This document shows, one piece after another, positions 36,554 to 46,325 of a stretch of DNA of 64,000 bases. The stretch spans positions 1 through 64,000 of the forward strand of contig JBDWUA010000019.1 in assembly GCA_039984715.1 (NCBI GenBank), read 5' to 3'. Source of the DNA: JABSSA01 sp039984715 (GTDB taxonomy: Bacteria; Pseudomonadota; Alphaproteobacteria; Rhodobacterales; Rhodobacteraceae). Under the pieces are notes generated by a model. The model had not been told where the DNA came from. It ran no database searches and saw nothing but the letters and a program-made list of their open reading frames with translations. Each line of letters begins with the position of its first letter. Position 1 is the stretch's first letter. The position numbers and the translations under genes are program-made.

Positions 36554-38470
36554 TCACTCTTTGATATAAAGCTGCTCAGTCGGGATAATGCCGATGTCGC
36601 GTGTGATGTCATCGCGGATGAAGCCTTCTGGGAAATTCCCGATCCGGTTCGAGCGGATGAACAGGTTCGGTGCCGCCCCGACAACGCCGACCCAATTGGG
36701 GGCCTCGGCATGGAGCGCAAGAACTTCAGCACCCAGTGCCATCGCGTCTTCTTGCGTGGCAGCGGTCGACGCTTGGTCCAGCAAGGCCCAAACATCATTC
36801 AAAAGATGATCTTTAGGTGGTGCGACCGCAAAGTCCTTTGGTTTAGCGCGATTGAGGTAAAACTCACCCCAGGCCGTAGCCCAAGAGTTGTCAGCCAAAG
36901 TTCCTGCGTAAGCCGCCGGATCAATCAAAATTAACGCCGCACGTCCCATCGGCCAGTGACCCATCATCACTTCGTTGGCGTTTACTCGATCAAGGTAGAG
37001 TGTGCGTTCCACCACATCCAGTGACGTCTTGATACCCACCTCAGACCAGAACTCCGTCACCAGCTCCAACATATTGATGTCGGATGCAAAGAGCGCAGTT
37101 GTGATGATGATTTCGAGTGTTTCGCCATCGGGACGTAGACGGAAACCGTCGCTGTCGCGCTCGGTCAGGCCCATACCATCTAGCAACGCATTGGCGCGAT
37201 CAGGATCATAATCCGCCCATTTAGTAACAAAGTCTTCGTTAAAGATCGCAGATCCTTCTGGTGGCGCCGCCTGCATCGGCGTTGTCAGTCCCGCAAACAC
37301 GATCTCGTTGATCGTCTCACGGTCTAAGGCAACGTTCATCGCCTCGCGGAAGTCTGCAGTTTGGAACAGCTTTGCCATAACCGGATCATTCGTGGTTTGG
37401 TTTGGCCAAAGCGTATCCACCTCAAGCCCGCTCCAAATAACGACTTCGTAGCCGCCCGCATCTTCGTTTTCCTTGAAGAACGGGAAGTTACCGACACCCA
37501 TGTGGCGCTGTTGCAGGTCAATCCGACCCTGTGCAACCCAAAGGTTCAGTGTCTCGTTGTCCTGAAACAGATCATGGGTAATCTGATCGATATATGGCAG
37601 TTGATTACCCTCGGTATCCACGGCGTAATAATAAGGGTTACGCTCAAACACGACTTGTTCCGCAGGCGGAGGCGTTGTGATGGTCCAAGCAGACAACGTC
37701 GGAACTTCTGGATTCATCCAATAGCTCTCTGCCACGCCGCGCCGACCCCAAAGGTCTTCCCACCCTTCGACCTCAAATTCGGCGGCGGCTGTTGCGAGCT
37801 CTTCGGCCGACGCATAGTTAGGGTGGAACTGACGCAGATAATGCGCAGGTTTCGCCATCCAAACGTATTCGCGGCCCAGTCGCGTGACGAAGAGCGGAGA
37901 CGGTTGCGTAAACGTAACAGTGAATGTCAGATCATCGACGGCAGTGACGACAGCTCGGTCATCACCTTGCTGCAGAAGACTTGGCCATGGCCAAGGGTTA
38001 TCGTCACCTACAACATCTTCAAAATAGAAAAGCACGTCTTCCGTTGTGACAGGATGCCCATCGGACCATTTAAGACCTTCGCGGATATGGAATGTGAATT
38101 CAGTCGATGTTTCATTGATTTCGTAAGACGAGGCCCAGCCTGGTACGATGTCAAAAACACCCGGCTCAGTTTGGACGAAACGCACAATGCGCGGTTCCAT
38201 CAGCTTTTGTGGACCACGATCATCAGACGGGCCGCGGAATGCACGACGCCAAGTGCCGCCATATGTGCCGATCTCGTTGTAGGGAGTCACCACGCGTGGT
38301 TCCAGTGGCAGCCGTTCCTCAACCGAAGGCAAAGTTCCGGCTGCGACCTGTTCGGCCAGCATCGGTGCTTCGGAATAATCCTGCGCCAACGACGTTGTGG
38401 CCAATAATGCCGCAAGTGTACCAGCCGCTAGCCCCATCCCGCTTGTTTTGAAAATGTGTGTGATGCGCAT
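36554..38470 (-). CDS. ABC transporter substrate-binding protein, family 5
   Basis: A 638-residue periplasmic protein with a Sec signal peptide (GMGLAAGTLAALLATTSLAQ, cleavage near residue 29) and family-5 landmarks FTFHIREGLKWSDGHPVTTEDV and FREAMNVALDRE. At this length it belongs to the large subtype common in operons for oligosaccharides as well as peptides. With the ROK regulator, sugar-phosphatase-like gene and mannonate dehydratase relic nearby, a uronate- or sugar-derived ligand is likelier than a peptide (inference). Confidence 0.9.
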   Translation of the reverse strand: MRITHIFKTSGMGLAAGTLAALLATTSLAQDYSEAPMLAEQVAAGTLPSVEERLPLEPRVVTPYNEIGTYGGTWRRAFRGPSDDRGPQKLMEPRIVRFVQTEPGVFDIVPGWASSYEINETSTEFTFHIREGLKWSDGHPVTTEDVLFYFEDVVGDDNPWPWPSLLQQGDDRAVVTAVDDLTFTVTFTQPSPLFVTRLGREYVWMAKPAHYLRQFHPNYASAEELATAAAEFEVEGWEDLWGRRGVAESYWMNPEVPTLSAWTITTPPPAEQVVFERNPYYYAVDTEGNQLPYIDQITHDLFQDNETLNLWVAQGRIDLQQRHMGVGNFPFFKENEDAGGYEVVIWSGLEVDTLWPNQTTNDPVMAKLFQTADFREAMNVALDRETINEIVFAGLTTPMQAAPPEGSAIFNEDFVTKWADYDPDRANALLDGMGLTERDSDGFRLRPDGETLEIIITTALFASDINMLELVTEFWSEVGIKTSLDVVERTLYLDRVNANEVMMGHWPMGRAALILIDPAAYAGTLADNSWATAWGEFYLNRAKPKDFAVAPPKDHLLNDVWALLDQASTAATQEDAMALGAEVLALHAEAPNWVGVVGAAPNLFIRSNRIGNFPEGFIRDDITRDIGIIPTEQLYIKE

Positions 38471-38530
38471 GATTACCTCCCTGTAATGCGATCAAGGCTG
38501 TTTGAGCCCTTCGCGAAAGGATGCACTATA

Positions 38531-38549
38531 AAGTTTCTTTACACAACTT
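38531..38549. promoter_or_regulatory. Possible operator upstream of the importer operon
   Basis: AAGTT-N9-AACTT forms an inverted repeat 61-79 bases before the binding-protein ATG, in an A/T-rich promoter region. An ACTT-N9-AAGT element of the same spacing occurs at 39765-39781, before the ROK gene. Either may be bound by the ROK regulator; evidence is only symmetry and position. Confidence 0.25.
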
Positions 38550-38568
38550 AATACTTCTGAAATGCCAA

Positions 38569-39711
38569 CTAGCTCCGCTTTGCATGATCTTTGCCGTCCC
38601 ACCCTTCGCTTTCAATAGGAAGCCAAGCTGCACCAATTGCGTTGCTGCGGATGCCGATGTTGCTGGCAGTGATTCGCGTTGGGTATAGCGGCGTAACCGG
38701 CGTTTCTGCGGACATATGTGCCGTCAGTTTCTCAGCGAGAGGTCCTGTGATTGTCGTGGGCAGCATTCCGGTCAAGACAATTCGTTCAGGTGCCGTCATG
38801 AGGTGCAGCATTCGTACAACCGGAAACAATTGCTGTGCGGCACGCAATACCCATGCGTCAATAACAACATCATTGGATTGTGCGTAGCGGTTCAATTCAT
38901 CGATGTCATCGAGCTGCCGTCCGGCAGAACGCATTGCGGTCAACAGGTCGTGACCAGAGGGTCGTGGTTGTAGCAGTGGAAACAAGCTGCCGATCTCTCC
39001 GGCAAGCCCACCTGCGCCGCGATGGATCCGGCCTGACAGCATCAGTCCAAGCCCGACACCATGTCCAAGGTTTATGACAGCAAGATCGTTCGGCGTTGTA
39101 TCTGCAGTCGCATAGACCTCAGAGATTGCTGCGGCATTTGCAATATTCTCTATAAAAACAAAGCTATTATAGGCCTTTGATAGCCAGACTGTTAGCTTTT
39201 CGGTGTCCAGCCAATCAAGCGTTGGCGGGATGACAAACTCATTGCTTCCGTCGGTGCGCAGGTGGCCCGGAATTGCCAGACCAATTCCGACAATCCGCTT
39301 CCCAGCGACGTCCGCGGTATCGAGCAGGTGTTCCAATTGGGTGCTCAGGATGCGCCTGAGTTCTGACGGATCACGCCCATCAAAGGGTAGCGATTTTTCC
39401 GCAAGAAGTTTGCCAGAATAGTCCAAAACAACCAGATCCAGCCCGCCGTAAGGAAAGGCAATGCCGATCGAAATTCCTCCGGCCCCTTCAATGGCAAGAG
39501 GCAGCGCTGGCTGGCCGCGCATACCTGAAATGCGAGGCATTTCCCTAAGGACTTTAACGTCGAGAAGCTCTCGAACAAGCCGTGAAATTGCCCCTGCCGT
39601 TAATCCTGTAAGCGGAACAAGATCCGCGCGGGTGATTTCTGAATTGCGCCTTACTAGGTCAAGGATGCGGCGCTGACTGATCGTTAAATCGAGAGGGGCA
39701 GGTTGTGTCAT
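38569..39711 (-). CDS. ROK-family transcriptional regulator
   Basis: A 380-residue protein with an N-terminal winged helix (ISQRRILDLVRRNSEITRAD, then LVPLTGLTAGAISRLVREL) and a ROK sugar-kinase-like domain (IGIGLAIPGHL, INLGHGVGLGLMLSG, GGLAGEIGSLFP). The usual zinc-binding CxCGxxGC block is absent (around LLQPRPSGHDLL), so it is a regulator without the zinc site. It probably senses a sugar and controls the importer operon. Confidence 0.9.
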   Translation of the reverse strand: MTQPAPLDLTISQRRILDLVRRNSEITRADLVPLTGLTAGAISRLVRELLDVKVLREMPRISGMRGQPALPLAIEGAGGISIGIAFPYGGLDLVVLDYSGKLLAEKSLPFDGRDPSELRRILSTQLEHLLDTADVAGKRIVGIGLAIPGHLRTDGSNEFVIPPTLDWLDTEKLTVWLSKAYNSFVFIENIANAAAISEVYATADTTPNDLAVINLGHGVGLGLMLSGRIHRGAGGLAGEIGSLFPLLQPRPSGHDLLTAMRSAGRQLDDIDELNRYAQSNDVVIDAWVLRAAQQLFPVVRMLHLMTAPERIVLTGMLPTTITGPLAEKLTAHMSAETPVTPLYPTRITASNIGIRSNAIGAAWLPIESEGWDGKDHAKRS

Positions 39712-39828
39712 GACGTCTCGTTCGTGATTTTGTCACACCCTAACAAGGCAAGACATACTGCGCCACTTGTAAGAAATAAGTTGACTAGTGCAATTTAATA
39801 TTCGACATGTTGGCCCCGTAAGTTTCAA

Positions 39829-40605
39829 ATGTGGACGATCATGCAGCCTATCATACCAAGCGCGCGTCTGGCCTGCGCTATCCATATTTCTGAAGACGCG
39901 GCGCAATCCTCATTGCGATACTTCCACGCCCGCACGGATTTGACGATTGCAACCAAAAGCCCGGGCCAAGCGGTGACCGAGGCTGACCACGCGGTTGAAA
40001 ATGAAATCAGAACCGCAATGGCGGAACATTTTCCAAACGAGGCCATCGTCGGCGAGGAATTCGGTGGCGAGGCGCAAACTAGTTTTTGGACGCTTGATCC
40101 GATAGATGGAACGGCCAATTTCCTTAACGGGTTGCCGTTTTGGGGCGTAGCCATCGGACATATGGAAAAAGGTGTGCCTGATCTGGGGGTTATCTCTCTA
40201 CCATTGCTTGGCATGACGATTGCAGGCGAAGGTCAATGCCTATTTGTGAATGGCGTTGCGTATGATCGACGCCCGCCCGCCATTGCCACCGTGTCATTGG
40301 GTCAGGCGGATCAGGCGCGATTGTCCGAGTGTCTTTCCCTTCATGAACAATGCCGCAAGGCAGACATCGCCGTCTATCATTGGCGCTGTTCGGCGGTTTC
40401 CTTTGCCTTTGCAGCTTTGGGTCAAATCTCGGGGCATATGCATCGGGGAACCACGTTATGGGATGCGGTTCCGGGTGCTGCGATATGCAAAGCTGCCGGC
40501 ATGGATGTACGTCAGGGAACGGATGAGGCAGGTGATTTATGGATTAAGGCCGTTGATCCGGCGGTTCATGAGCTCTTTGGCAACCTGTGGGAGGGTGAAA
40601 GCTGA
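39829..40605 (+). CDS. Inositol-monophosphatase-family phosphatase
   Basis: A 258-residue protein with the metal-binding residues of the family: E76/E77 in VGEEFGG, WTLDPIDGTANF (D90, D93) and LWDAVPGA near the C-terminus. It removes phosphate from inositol-, histidinol- or sugar-phosphate-type substrates with Mg2+. It is divergent from the ROK gene and overlaps the next ATG (TGATG), so it is coupled to it. Confidence 0.9.
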   Translation: MWTIMQPIIPSARLACAIHISEDAAQSSLRYFHARTDLTIATKSPGQAVTEADHAVENEIRTAMAEHFPNEAIVGEEFGGEAQTSFWTLDPIDGTANFLNGLPFWGVAIGHMEKGVPDLGVISLPLLGMTIAGEGQCLFVNGVAYDRRPPAIATVSLGQADQARLSECLSLHEQCRKADIAVYHWRCSAVSFAFAALGQISGHMHRGTTLWDAVPGAAICKAAGMDVRQGTDEAGDLWIKAVDPAVHELFGNLWEGES

Positions 40606-41621
40606 TGGAACATCGCATCACGTTGAAGTTCATAAAATCCACGCCGCAGTCAGGCCCCGCCGTGCGCTTACGGGCGTCAGGGGACGTTATCGAAGACAAA
40701 GATCCAGATTACACAGTAGATAACAGCCTAGAGACGATCCTATGTTTGCGCGTCCCTCACGACAAAACCCACAATGTGCAATTTGACGTCTTGTCGCCCG
40801 TTCGGCGGGTCGTTTTGCAAGGGGATGACATTGCATTCATCTGCGTAGACAACGTTTTAAGCCTGAAAACCCCCGCAACCAAGTGCGCAATGGACCGAAC
40901 GGCGGATATGCACATGATTGTCCCGTTTGATGGGGTGGATTTCCGGTTAGAAGTTCCCAATCAGCACCAGAAGGCAGGCAAGTATGCGAATACTTCCTAT
41001 CCCACCAAAGCCCGACATGCCGCGACTATTGTAGAATTTGCCATGTTAGAGGCCGTGCAGCAGCTAGGGCTTGATAAAACCGTCGGTCAGGGGCCCTGTG
41101 GTCCTGTATATGTAATGGGTTTTGATACCAATAATCCCTGCGGTCATACTGATTGGCCCCCGCATGTCCACTTACATATGGCACACCCTGCGGTCGGCGC
41201 GCCCATCGGACATTATTATTTTGATGAGGATTTGCGGTTCTTGCATAACGATCTGTACTTGCGTGGATCTGACGTGCCCACGGGCCGGTTTGATCGTAAC
41301 ATGCCTTGCCCCCATTTTGCACCTGACGAAACACTGTTGTTTGACATGATGATAACATCAGATGGCGGGCTCAGGCTGACCTGCGCCAATGGTGAGGTGG
41401 CGCGTATTTCACCTTTGGGCGGCGGGTTCGACACCGGTGCTATTTTAGAAATTGGTACCGACCAGATTGAGATCAAGGTTGCCCCCGACAGCCCGGCTGG
41501 TGTGGTCAGTGTGGAAATAGCCGATGCACGATTTATCTACACATTTGATCCAGATACGGGAAAATTCCTATCGTTGAACACACCTGTCGCGACATCATCA
41601 CCACTGGTTGACGCGTCATAA
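40605..41621 (+). CDS. Unknown protein with a His-rich motif
   Basis: A 338-residue cytoplasmic protein that I do not recognise. Residues 180-194 read GHTDWPPHVHLHMAH, and another His lies at 203 (IGHYYFDE); this looks like a cupin-like or other metal site. It is coupled to the phosphatase gene by a TGATG overlap and to the uxuA relic by TAATG, so it belongs to the sugar operon. An isomerase or hydrolase role is possible but unproven. Confidence 0.8.
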   Translation: MEHRITLKFIKSTPQSGPAVRLRASGDVIEDKDPDYTVDNSLETILCLRVPHDKTHNVQFDVLSPVRRVVLQGDDIAFICVDNVLSLKTPATKCAMDRTADMHMIVPFDGVDFRLEVPNQHQKAGKYANTSYPTKARHAATIVEFAMLEAVQQLGLDKTVGQGPCGPVYVMGFDTNNPCGHTDWPPHVHLHMAHPAVGAPIGHYYFDEDLRFLHNDLYLRGSDVPTGRFDRNMPCPHFAPDETLLFDMMITSDGGLRLTCANGEVARISPLGGGFDTGAILEIGTDQIEIKVAPDSPAGVVSVEIADARFIYTFDPDTGKFLSLNTPVATSSPLVDAS

Positions 41622-42085
41622 TGAAACAAACATGGCGATGGTTTGGGCCTGACGATCAGGTCACTATAGACGGTATGTTGCAAACGGGCGTTCAGGGTGT
41701 CGTGACAGGGCTGTATAATCTGCCCCCGGGGCACTGTCTGGGGCAGTGATGCTATCGCAGAACGCAAGGCACAAATTGCGGTGATGAAAGGCGGCGCTGC
41801 GTCTCACCTGCAATGAGAAGTCGTCGAAAGCCTGCCTGTGTCTGAGGCCAGACAATCCTCCAAGGGGCCCGTTCAAGCCCATATCGCAGCAATGGAAAAT
41901 CTTGCCGCACAAGGCGTTACGACGACCTGTTATTACTTTAGGTCCGGTCTTGGATTGGACGCGCACGGATACCGCTATGCAACTCCCTCATGGAGGCACC
42001 TGCATGAATTTCGATCCGGTTGATTTTGTCGTTTTTGATTTGTTTATTCTGGAGCGCGCAAATGCAGACCAAGACTATGATGTCG
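41621..42085 (+). pseudogene. uxuA: Mannonate dehydratase, decayed
   Basis: The frame begins MKQTWRWFGPDDQVTIDGML and GVVTGLYNLPPG, the start of UxuA, then breaks near the CCCCCGGGG run (about 41723-41730). The shifted frame continues GTVWGSDAIAERKAQI to SHLQ, where TGA at 41814-41816 replaces the expected TGG, then EVVESLPVSEA. A further shift gives PVLDWTRTDTAMQLPHGG and FDPVDFVVFDLFILERA. The remaining two thirds of the gene are missing. The enzyme dehydrates D-mannonate in hexuronate breakdown. Confidence 0.85.
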
Positions 42086-42740
42086 ACGTGTGTGATCAGG
42101 TCCGAATTCGGCACGATGACATGTCAAATAGCGCTAAGGCGACCCTAGGTCGCACGAATTGCGCGGGTCTTCAACAGAAAGTAAATCCCGTCGGTTGCAG
42201 ACTTTTGTGCAGCTCGCAGCATCAGTCAAAGAGGGCTCTTGCGGTCATTCGCTGCAATCCGCACGAAGGGCTGCTTGTTGATCTTGGTCCAACTGTGACG
42301 CTTGGGTCAGGTTCGTGTGACGTTAAACAACATCACGTGTGGAACGTCGCGCACTTTTGACTCGATGAACCGGATTTTCTGAATCGTATCAACGAACCAC
42401 GTCAGGCAATACTGACCCAAACGTCAAGAATATCTGACCCGAACCAGACCTTCACCGCGAACTATTCCAAGGTCGGCAACGCGGACTAAGCCGACCTTGC
42501 CGTCCGCGTGGCCAACGGCCGCTTTTCAAATACTGCTCCGGCGACGGAACGCACCATTGGCGGAATGCGGACCTTCGCGACGTGCGCGAAATCGAAAAGG
42601 GCAGCGCGAATAAAGCGGACATCCAGAACATAAATCCGTTTGTGCTCTTATGAAAGTTCGGCAAAAGTCGGCCAAGACCCCGTCTTGCCCGACTTTATCC
42701 CCCACAAGATGGATCTATAGCGCACCATGCGAAAACAGTT
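42086..42740. repeat. Non-coding stretch with dispersed repeat copy A
   Basis: No supported gene. About 42226-42487 is similar to the reverse complement of 47232-47460, including CCAACTGTGACGCTTGGGTC, CGTATCAACGAACCACGTCA and GAACTATTCCAAGGTCGGCA in the same order. It replaces the C-terminal part of uxuA, so the repeat border may mark the deletion. Confidence 0.6.
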
Positions 42741-44858
42741 TTAGGCTTTGGACATTGCTGTAATTGCAGCACCAGCGGCGGCCTTCGCAGCTGCGTTTTT
42801 ATCTGCCGCTTCGGCATCTTCGTCTATAACGACACGAACGCGAGGACGTGAGAACGGAATGTCATTCTCTTCAAATGCATCCTGCATTGCCTGAAACGCA
42901 TATCGCCTTATTGAAAACTGCTTACCGGGCTTTGACATGAACTTGGTCGAAATAACGAAACCGTAATCATCGACCTCAACAGCCCCTTGGGCCTTAAAGG
43001 GTTGAAGGAAATCATCACGGATCGCTTCAATCTCACCCAATTCTTGTCCTACTTTTTTGAGCAATTTTCGCACCATATTTAGGTCCGTCTCAAAGGGCAC
43101 GCGAACCTTGAGTTTCATTATCGCCCAATCGCGGCTGAAATTTTCGATTACATCAACTGAACCAAACGGCACCGTATTCAGTGCACCGCGGTGATGACGC
43201 AGCTTCAAGGAACGTACAGAAATACTCTCAACCGTGCCTTTCGCTTTGCCAACATCGATATATTCGCCAAGACGAAAAGCATCTTCCAACAAAAAGAAGA
43301 ACCCGCTTACGACATCTTTCACCAATGTTTGCGAGCCAAAGCCGATGGCGAGCCCGACAACACCTGCGCCAGCCAACAGAGGGCCGGTGTCGACACCCAT
43401 TGCTGCGAGCGAAACAAGAATAACAACCGTGAATAATAGGATGAGGGCTGCACGGCGCAGTAGCGGCAGCAACGTACGCGTCCGGCTCATGCCCGCGCCA
43501 ATTTCCTCGGCCTCCATGTCTGGCATGCCCGCTTCTCGAGCAAATGCCTTGTCTTCTTCAGCGATCTTTTGGTCCAAGAAGACCCGCAGCACTTGCCAAA
43601 CAGCATAAGCAACGGCGACTGTTGCTGTAATTTGGATCAACATCTGGAAAATCTCCGCACCAATTCCGCCTTCATCTGTCGCTGTAAAATTGATCCGCCA
43701 GACAATTGCCAAAGAGAGCGCGGTCAGCAAGAGCAACGCGATACGTGACACACGCGCGACGATGGTGGCTACCGTAAACTCGGTTCCTTCCAGTCGGATA
43801 ATAGCGCGAGAAAGGGCGGCTTCAGCAATCGGCAGCAGAACTAAGGTTATTACGGTGAATAATGCCGCGCCATAAAGCGGCAAGCCGCCTAGAAAAATAT
43901 TGATCAAAAGGCCGATAAACGACGAAGGCACAGCAATGAAGGTCATGAGAGGCCAGAATTTACTGACAAGTCGTCGGCCGGCAGAAGGCTTTAAACTTCC
44001 AGCAAGAATATCGCTGGATACGGCATGGCGATGACGCCAAATCGTAAAACTCAAAAGAAAGGTGGTTCCGGCACCAACGATCAGCAGCAGCAAATCATGA
44101 ACATCACCATTGATGCCCAAAGCGGCAAAAGAGGCACAGGAGAAAAACCCAAAGGCGCCGAATGCCGTAGACGCCAAAATGCAACGATGAAAGCTTCTGG
44201 CATCATGGTCAGCCATGAATGGGATACGCAATTCGGCCGCATCCGGTTCAAAGAGCGCCCGGCTACCGCCTGCGATAAATACGATGATTGCAACTGCGGA
44301 CAGATAAAAGAAAAAGAGTGTGCGGTCGCGCTGATCACCCGATGCAAAAATAAAATACCCCGCTGTTGCAACTATTATCAGCACCACAACGCCTACTCCG
44401 TGCCGGATAAGCCGTTCTGCAAAACCAGCGATTAGGGACCGATCTTTGGCTTCAACAACAGCGAGGCGGCTTAGCTTTTGCTTTACGATGGCTGAGGCAA
44501 ACAAACCTGCACCTATGCACAGCAGGAAGGTCACCAAAAATGCACCGAATGCAGCACCATCGCGCCCCTTATTTATGCGTTCCCACCATTTGGCGGGCAG
44601 TCCTGGAAGTTGGTCGTAAGCCCCCAAAAGGGTACCGGCGCGCGCGCGGACTTTCGTAAACCCTACCTGGATTTCATAAGCCATCTCCGCTGGATTAAAA
44701 GCGGGTTCAGGAGGCGTTTCGGGTTCTTTCAGCCGTTCAATCAGTAGGGCGCGGACTTCTTTGTCAGACAATCCCAAAATGTCGTCAGCGGCCATAACTG
44801 GGGGTGTGCTGACGCAAAACCACAGCGCCAAGATCAGAAGGAACGGTAGTGTTTTCAT
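42741..44858 (-). CDS. MscS-family mechanosensitive channel, long form
   Basis: A 705-residue protein with a cleavable signal peptide (ending near PPVMAADD), a periplasmic region, about ten membrane helices and a C-terminal MscS domain: pore helix GVVGLAIGFGSQTLVKDVVS, then FLLEDAFRLGEYIDVGKAKG and VPFGSVDVIENFSRDWAIMK. Long MscS proteins (YbdG/MscK-like) open on membrane tension to release solutes. It ends with an Ala-rich tail. Confidence 0.9.
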   Translation of the reverse strand: MKTLPFLLILALWFCVSTPPVMAADDILGLSDKEVRALLIERLKEPETPPEPAFNPAEMAYEIQVGFTKVRARAGTLLGAYDQLPGLPAKWWERINKGRDGAAFGAFLVTFLLCIGAGLFASAIVKQKLSRLAVVEAKDRSLIAGFAERLIRHGVGVVVLIIVATAGYFIFASGDQRDRTLFFFYLSAVAIIVFIAGGSRALFEPDAAELRIPFMADHDARSFHRCILASTAFGAFGFFSCASFAALGINGDVHDLLLLIVGAGTTFLLSFTIWRHRHAVSSDILAGSLKPSAGRRLVSKFWPLMTFIAVPSSFIGLLINIFLGGLPLYGAALFTVITLVLLPIAEAALSRAIIRLEGTEFTVATIVARVSRIALLLLTALSLAIVWRINFTATDEGGIGAEIFQMLIQITATVAVAYAVWQVLRVFLDQKIAEEDKAFAREAGMPDMEAEEIGAGMSRTRTLLPLLRRAALILLFTVVILVSLAAMGVDTGPLLAGAGVVGLAIGFGSQTLVKDVVSGFFFLLEDAFRLGEYIDVGKAKGTVESISVRSLKLRHHRGALNTVPFGSVDVIENFSRDWAIMKLKVRVPFETDLNMVRKLLKKVGQELGEIEAIRDDFLQPFKAQGAVEVDDYGFVISTKFMSKPGKQFSIRRYAFQAMQDAFEENDIPFSRPRVRVVIDEDAEAADKNAAAKAAAGAAITAMSKA

Positions 44859-45253
44859 GAAGCCCTCAATGCTCTGTCGGAATCGTAAATTAATATGCTA
44901 GTGGATTCTTGGAGCATCAAACACCCCGCCCCCCTTAAAACATGGCTTGAGTGTGAGGTTCAGAGATGGTCGCGGAAATTCGGACCAGTTGTCTAAGCCC
45001 GACGTTTGCCAAAATCGCTTGTCCTTTGAATTTGCACCTGTGGCGAATGGCAGCAATGCGGGTTGCACCACGGCAGCCGAGCAAAGTGCTGAGAGCCCGG
45101 TATCGGCCGTGATTTCAGGGTCAGTTTTGCACGTTTCCCGAAAGCTGACTTTGGCTGCGATGCAGAAAAACGGTAAAGTGGGCTCTTTGGGGTCATTCGC
45201 TGCACCTTGCACGAAGGGGTGCTTGTTGAGTTGGTCCAACTGTGACGCTTGGG
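44859..45253. repeat. Non-coding stretch with dispersed repeat copy C
   Basis: About 45108-45266 matches the reverse complement of about 47388-47534 (shared GGGTCAGTTTTGCACG, GCTGCGATGCAGAAAAACGG and CAACTGTGACGCTTGGGTCA). Only a 126-codon frame crosses it and it shows no domain. I see no gene. Confidence 0.55.
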
Positions 45254-45412
45254 TCAGGTTCGTGTGGGGTCGTCCTGATAGCCACACAACACCAGTGCGC
45301 GGTCTATGGCGTCCAGATCGGCTTTGAGGTCATCCGCAGCCTTAAGCGCAACCTTGTACTGTCCCGCTATCTCGCCGCGCTTTTTGATCAGTCCGTGTAT
45401 CGTGTGTTCCAT
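45254..45412 (-). CDS. Small coiled-coil-like protein, 52 residues
   Basis: From ATG 45412 the frame encodes MEHTIHGLIKKRGEIAGQYK, then VALKAADDLKADLDAIDRAL and VLCGYQDDPTRT. Its helical, charged pattern resembles small proteins often found beside site-specific recombinase genes in this group (from memory). Its last codons and stop lie inside the dispersed repeat. A following recombinase is not present, so it is probably a leftover of a mobile element. Confidence 0.5.
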   Translation of the reverse strand: MEHTIHGLIKKRGEIAGQYKVALKAADDLKADLDAIDRALVLCGYQDDPTRT

Positions 45413-45528
45413 GCCGAATTTGGTTTCACAGGGCCTTGGTTATAAGGTAGATTGTTGGTGCGCTTGATACATAAGGCCGGCAAAGAGCCCAGAGCGTCGG
45501 ATAGAGCCGCATACCGAAACGTCTGCTA

Positions 45529-46140
45529 TCAGATTTTCCCAAGTGTCTGAAGAATTGCATCGACAATCTTTTGGCCGCCTTGCGACGACGGCTCTATTGG
45601 GGACATTTCGGAGAAGTCTTGCTCGTCTTTGCATGCCAGGTCTAATCGGATCACTGATATTCCACGTGTCTCCGCAAGGCGGATGATCAGGGCATTGAAA
45701 GCGCCGATAGCAGCTGGTGCGTGTTCCCTCATTTCCGGCTCCGCGAAGGGGATGGCCGTGTAAACTGTGCAGGCGTTGACCGGGAGGCCTCGTGCCGAAA
45801 CTGTGTCCAGCATCCAACCATACGCGATTTCAAAATCCGCGAGTGGTGATGCGATAAGCTCCGTCAGACTTGCGCCTTGTGCAACTTGTGCAAGCAGGTG
45901 GCGGAATTTCATGAGATCATTGCCGCCGACGCTAACGACGATTTCCGTCGCGTGCGTCGGCACTCTTTCTAACTGGTTTGGGATATCTTCAATACAGTCA
46001 CCGTCTACGGCGACTTTAAATGCAGACCAGTCTTTTGGAACCGACCGCCGTAGCTGTTCGATGACGCCAGGTTCGCCCGGAATGTACTCATCATTATCGA
46101 AGATAGAGTCACCCATCAGACAAATATGCTTCTCAGACAT
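45529..46140 (-). CDS. SGNH/GDSL-like protein with an atypical C-terminal motif
   Basis: A 203-residue protein with GDSIFDN (Ser12) and VVSVGGNDL, the first and third blocks of SGNH hydrolases. The catalytic DxxH block near the C-terminus is replaced by SPIEPSSQGG, so the usual Asp-His pair is missing. Either a variant active site or a non-catalytic relative. It stands alone between repeat-rich stretches. Confidence 0.75.
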   Translation of the reverse strand: MSEKHICLMGDSIFDNDEYIPGEPGVIEQLRRSVPKDWSAFKVAVDGDCIEDIPNQLERVPTHATEIVVSVGGNDLMKFRHLLAQVAQGASLTELIASPLADFEIAYGWMLDTVSARGLPVNACTVYTAIPFAEPEMREHAPAAIGAFNALIIRLAETRGISVIRLDLACKDEQDFSEMSPIEPSSQGGQKIVDAILQTLGKI

Positions 46141-46325
46141 CGATATGTTCTTTCATGAAAAACGGCACCGCAGATCATTATCTGATCGTACGGCAAATTC
46201 AACTACCCCCCGAAAACGGTCATTAACTTAGATTTCGGCGATGGCAGTTTTGTCCGCGCTGCCGACCTTGGCCGTTGTGAAGACCTGTTTCTCACGTGCT
46301 GCATCACCGCAAGTTCGCTGTGAGC

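Noticed and set aside
37361..38407. A 348-codon plus-strand frame
   Set aside because: It lies wholly antisense to the clear substrate-binding-protein gene and has no recognisable motif.
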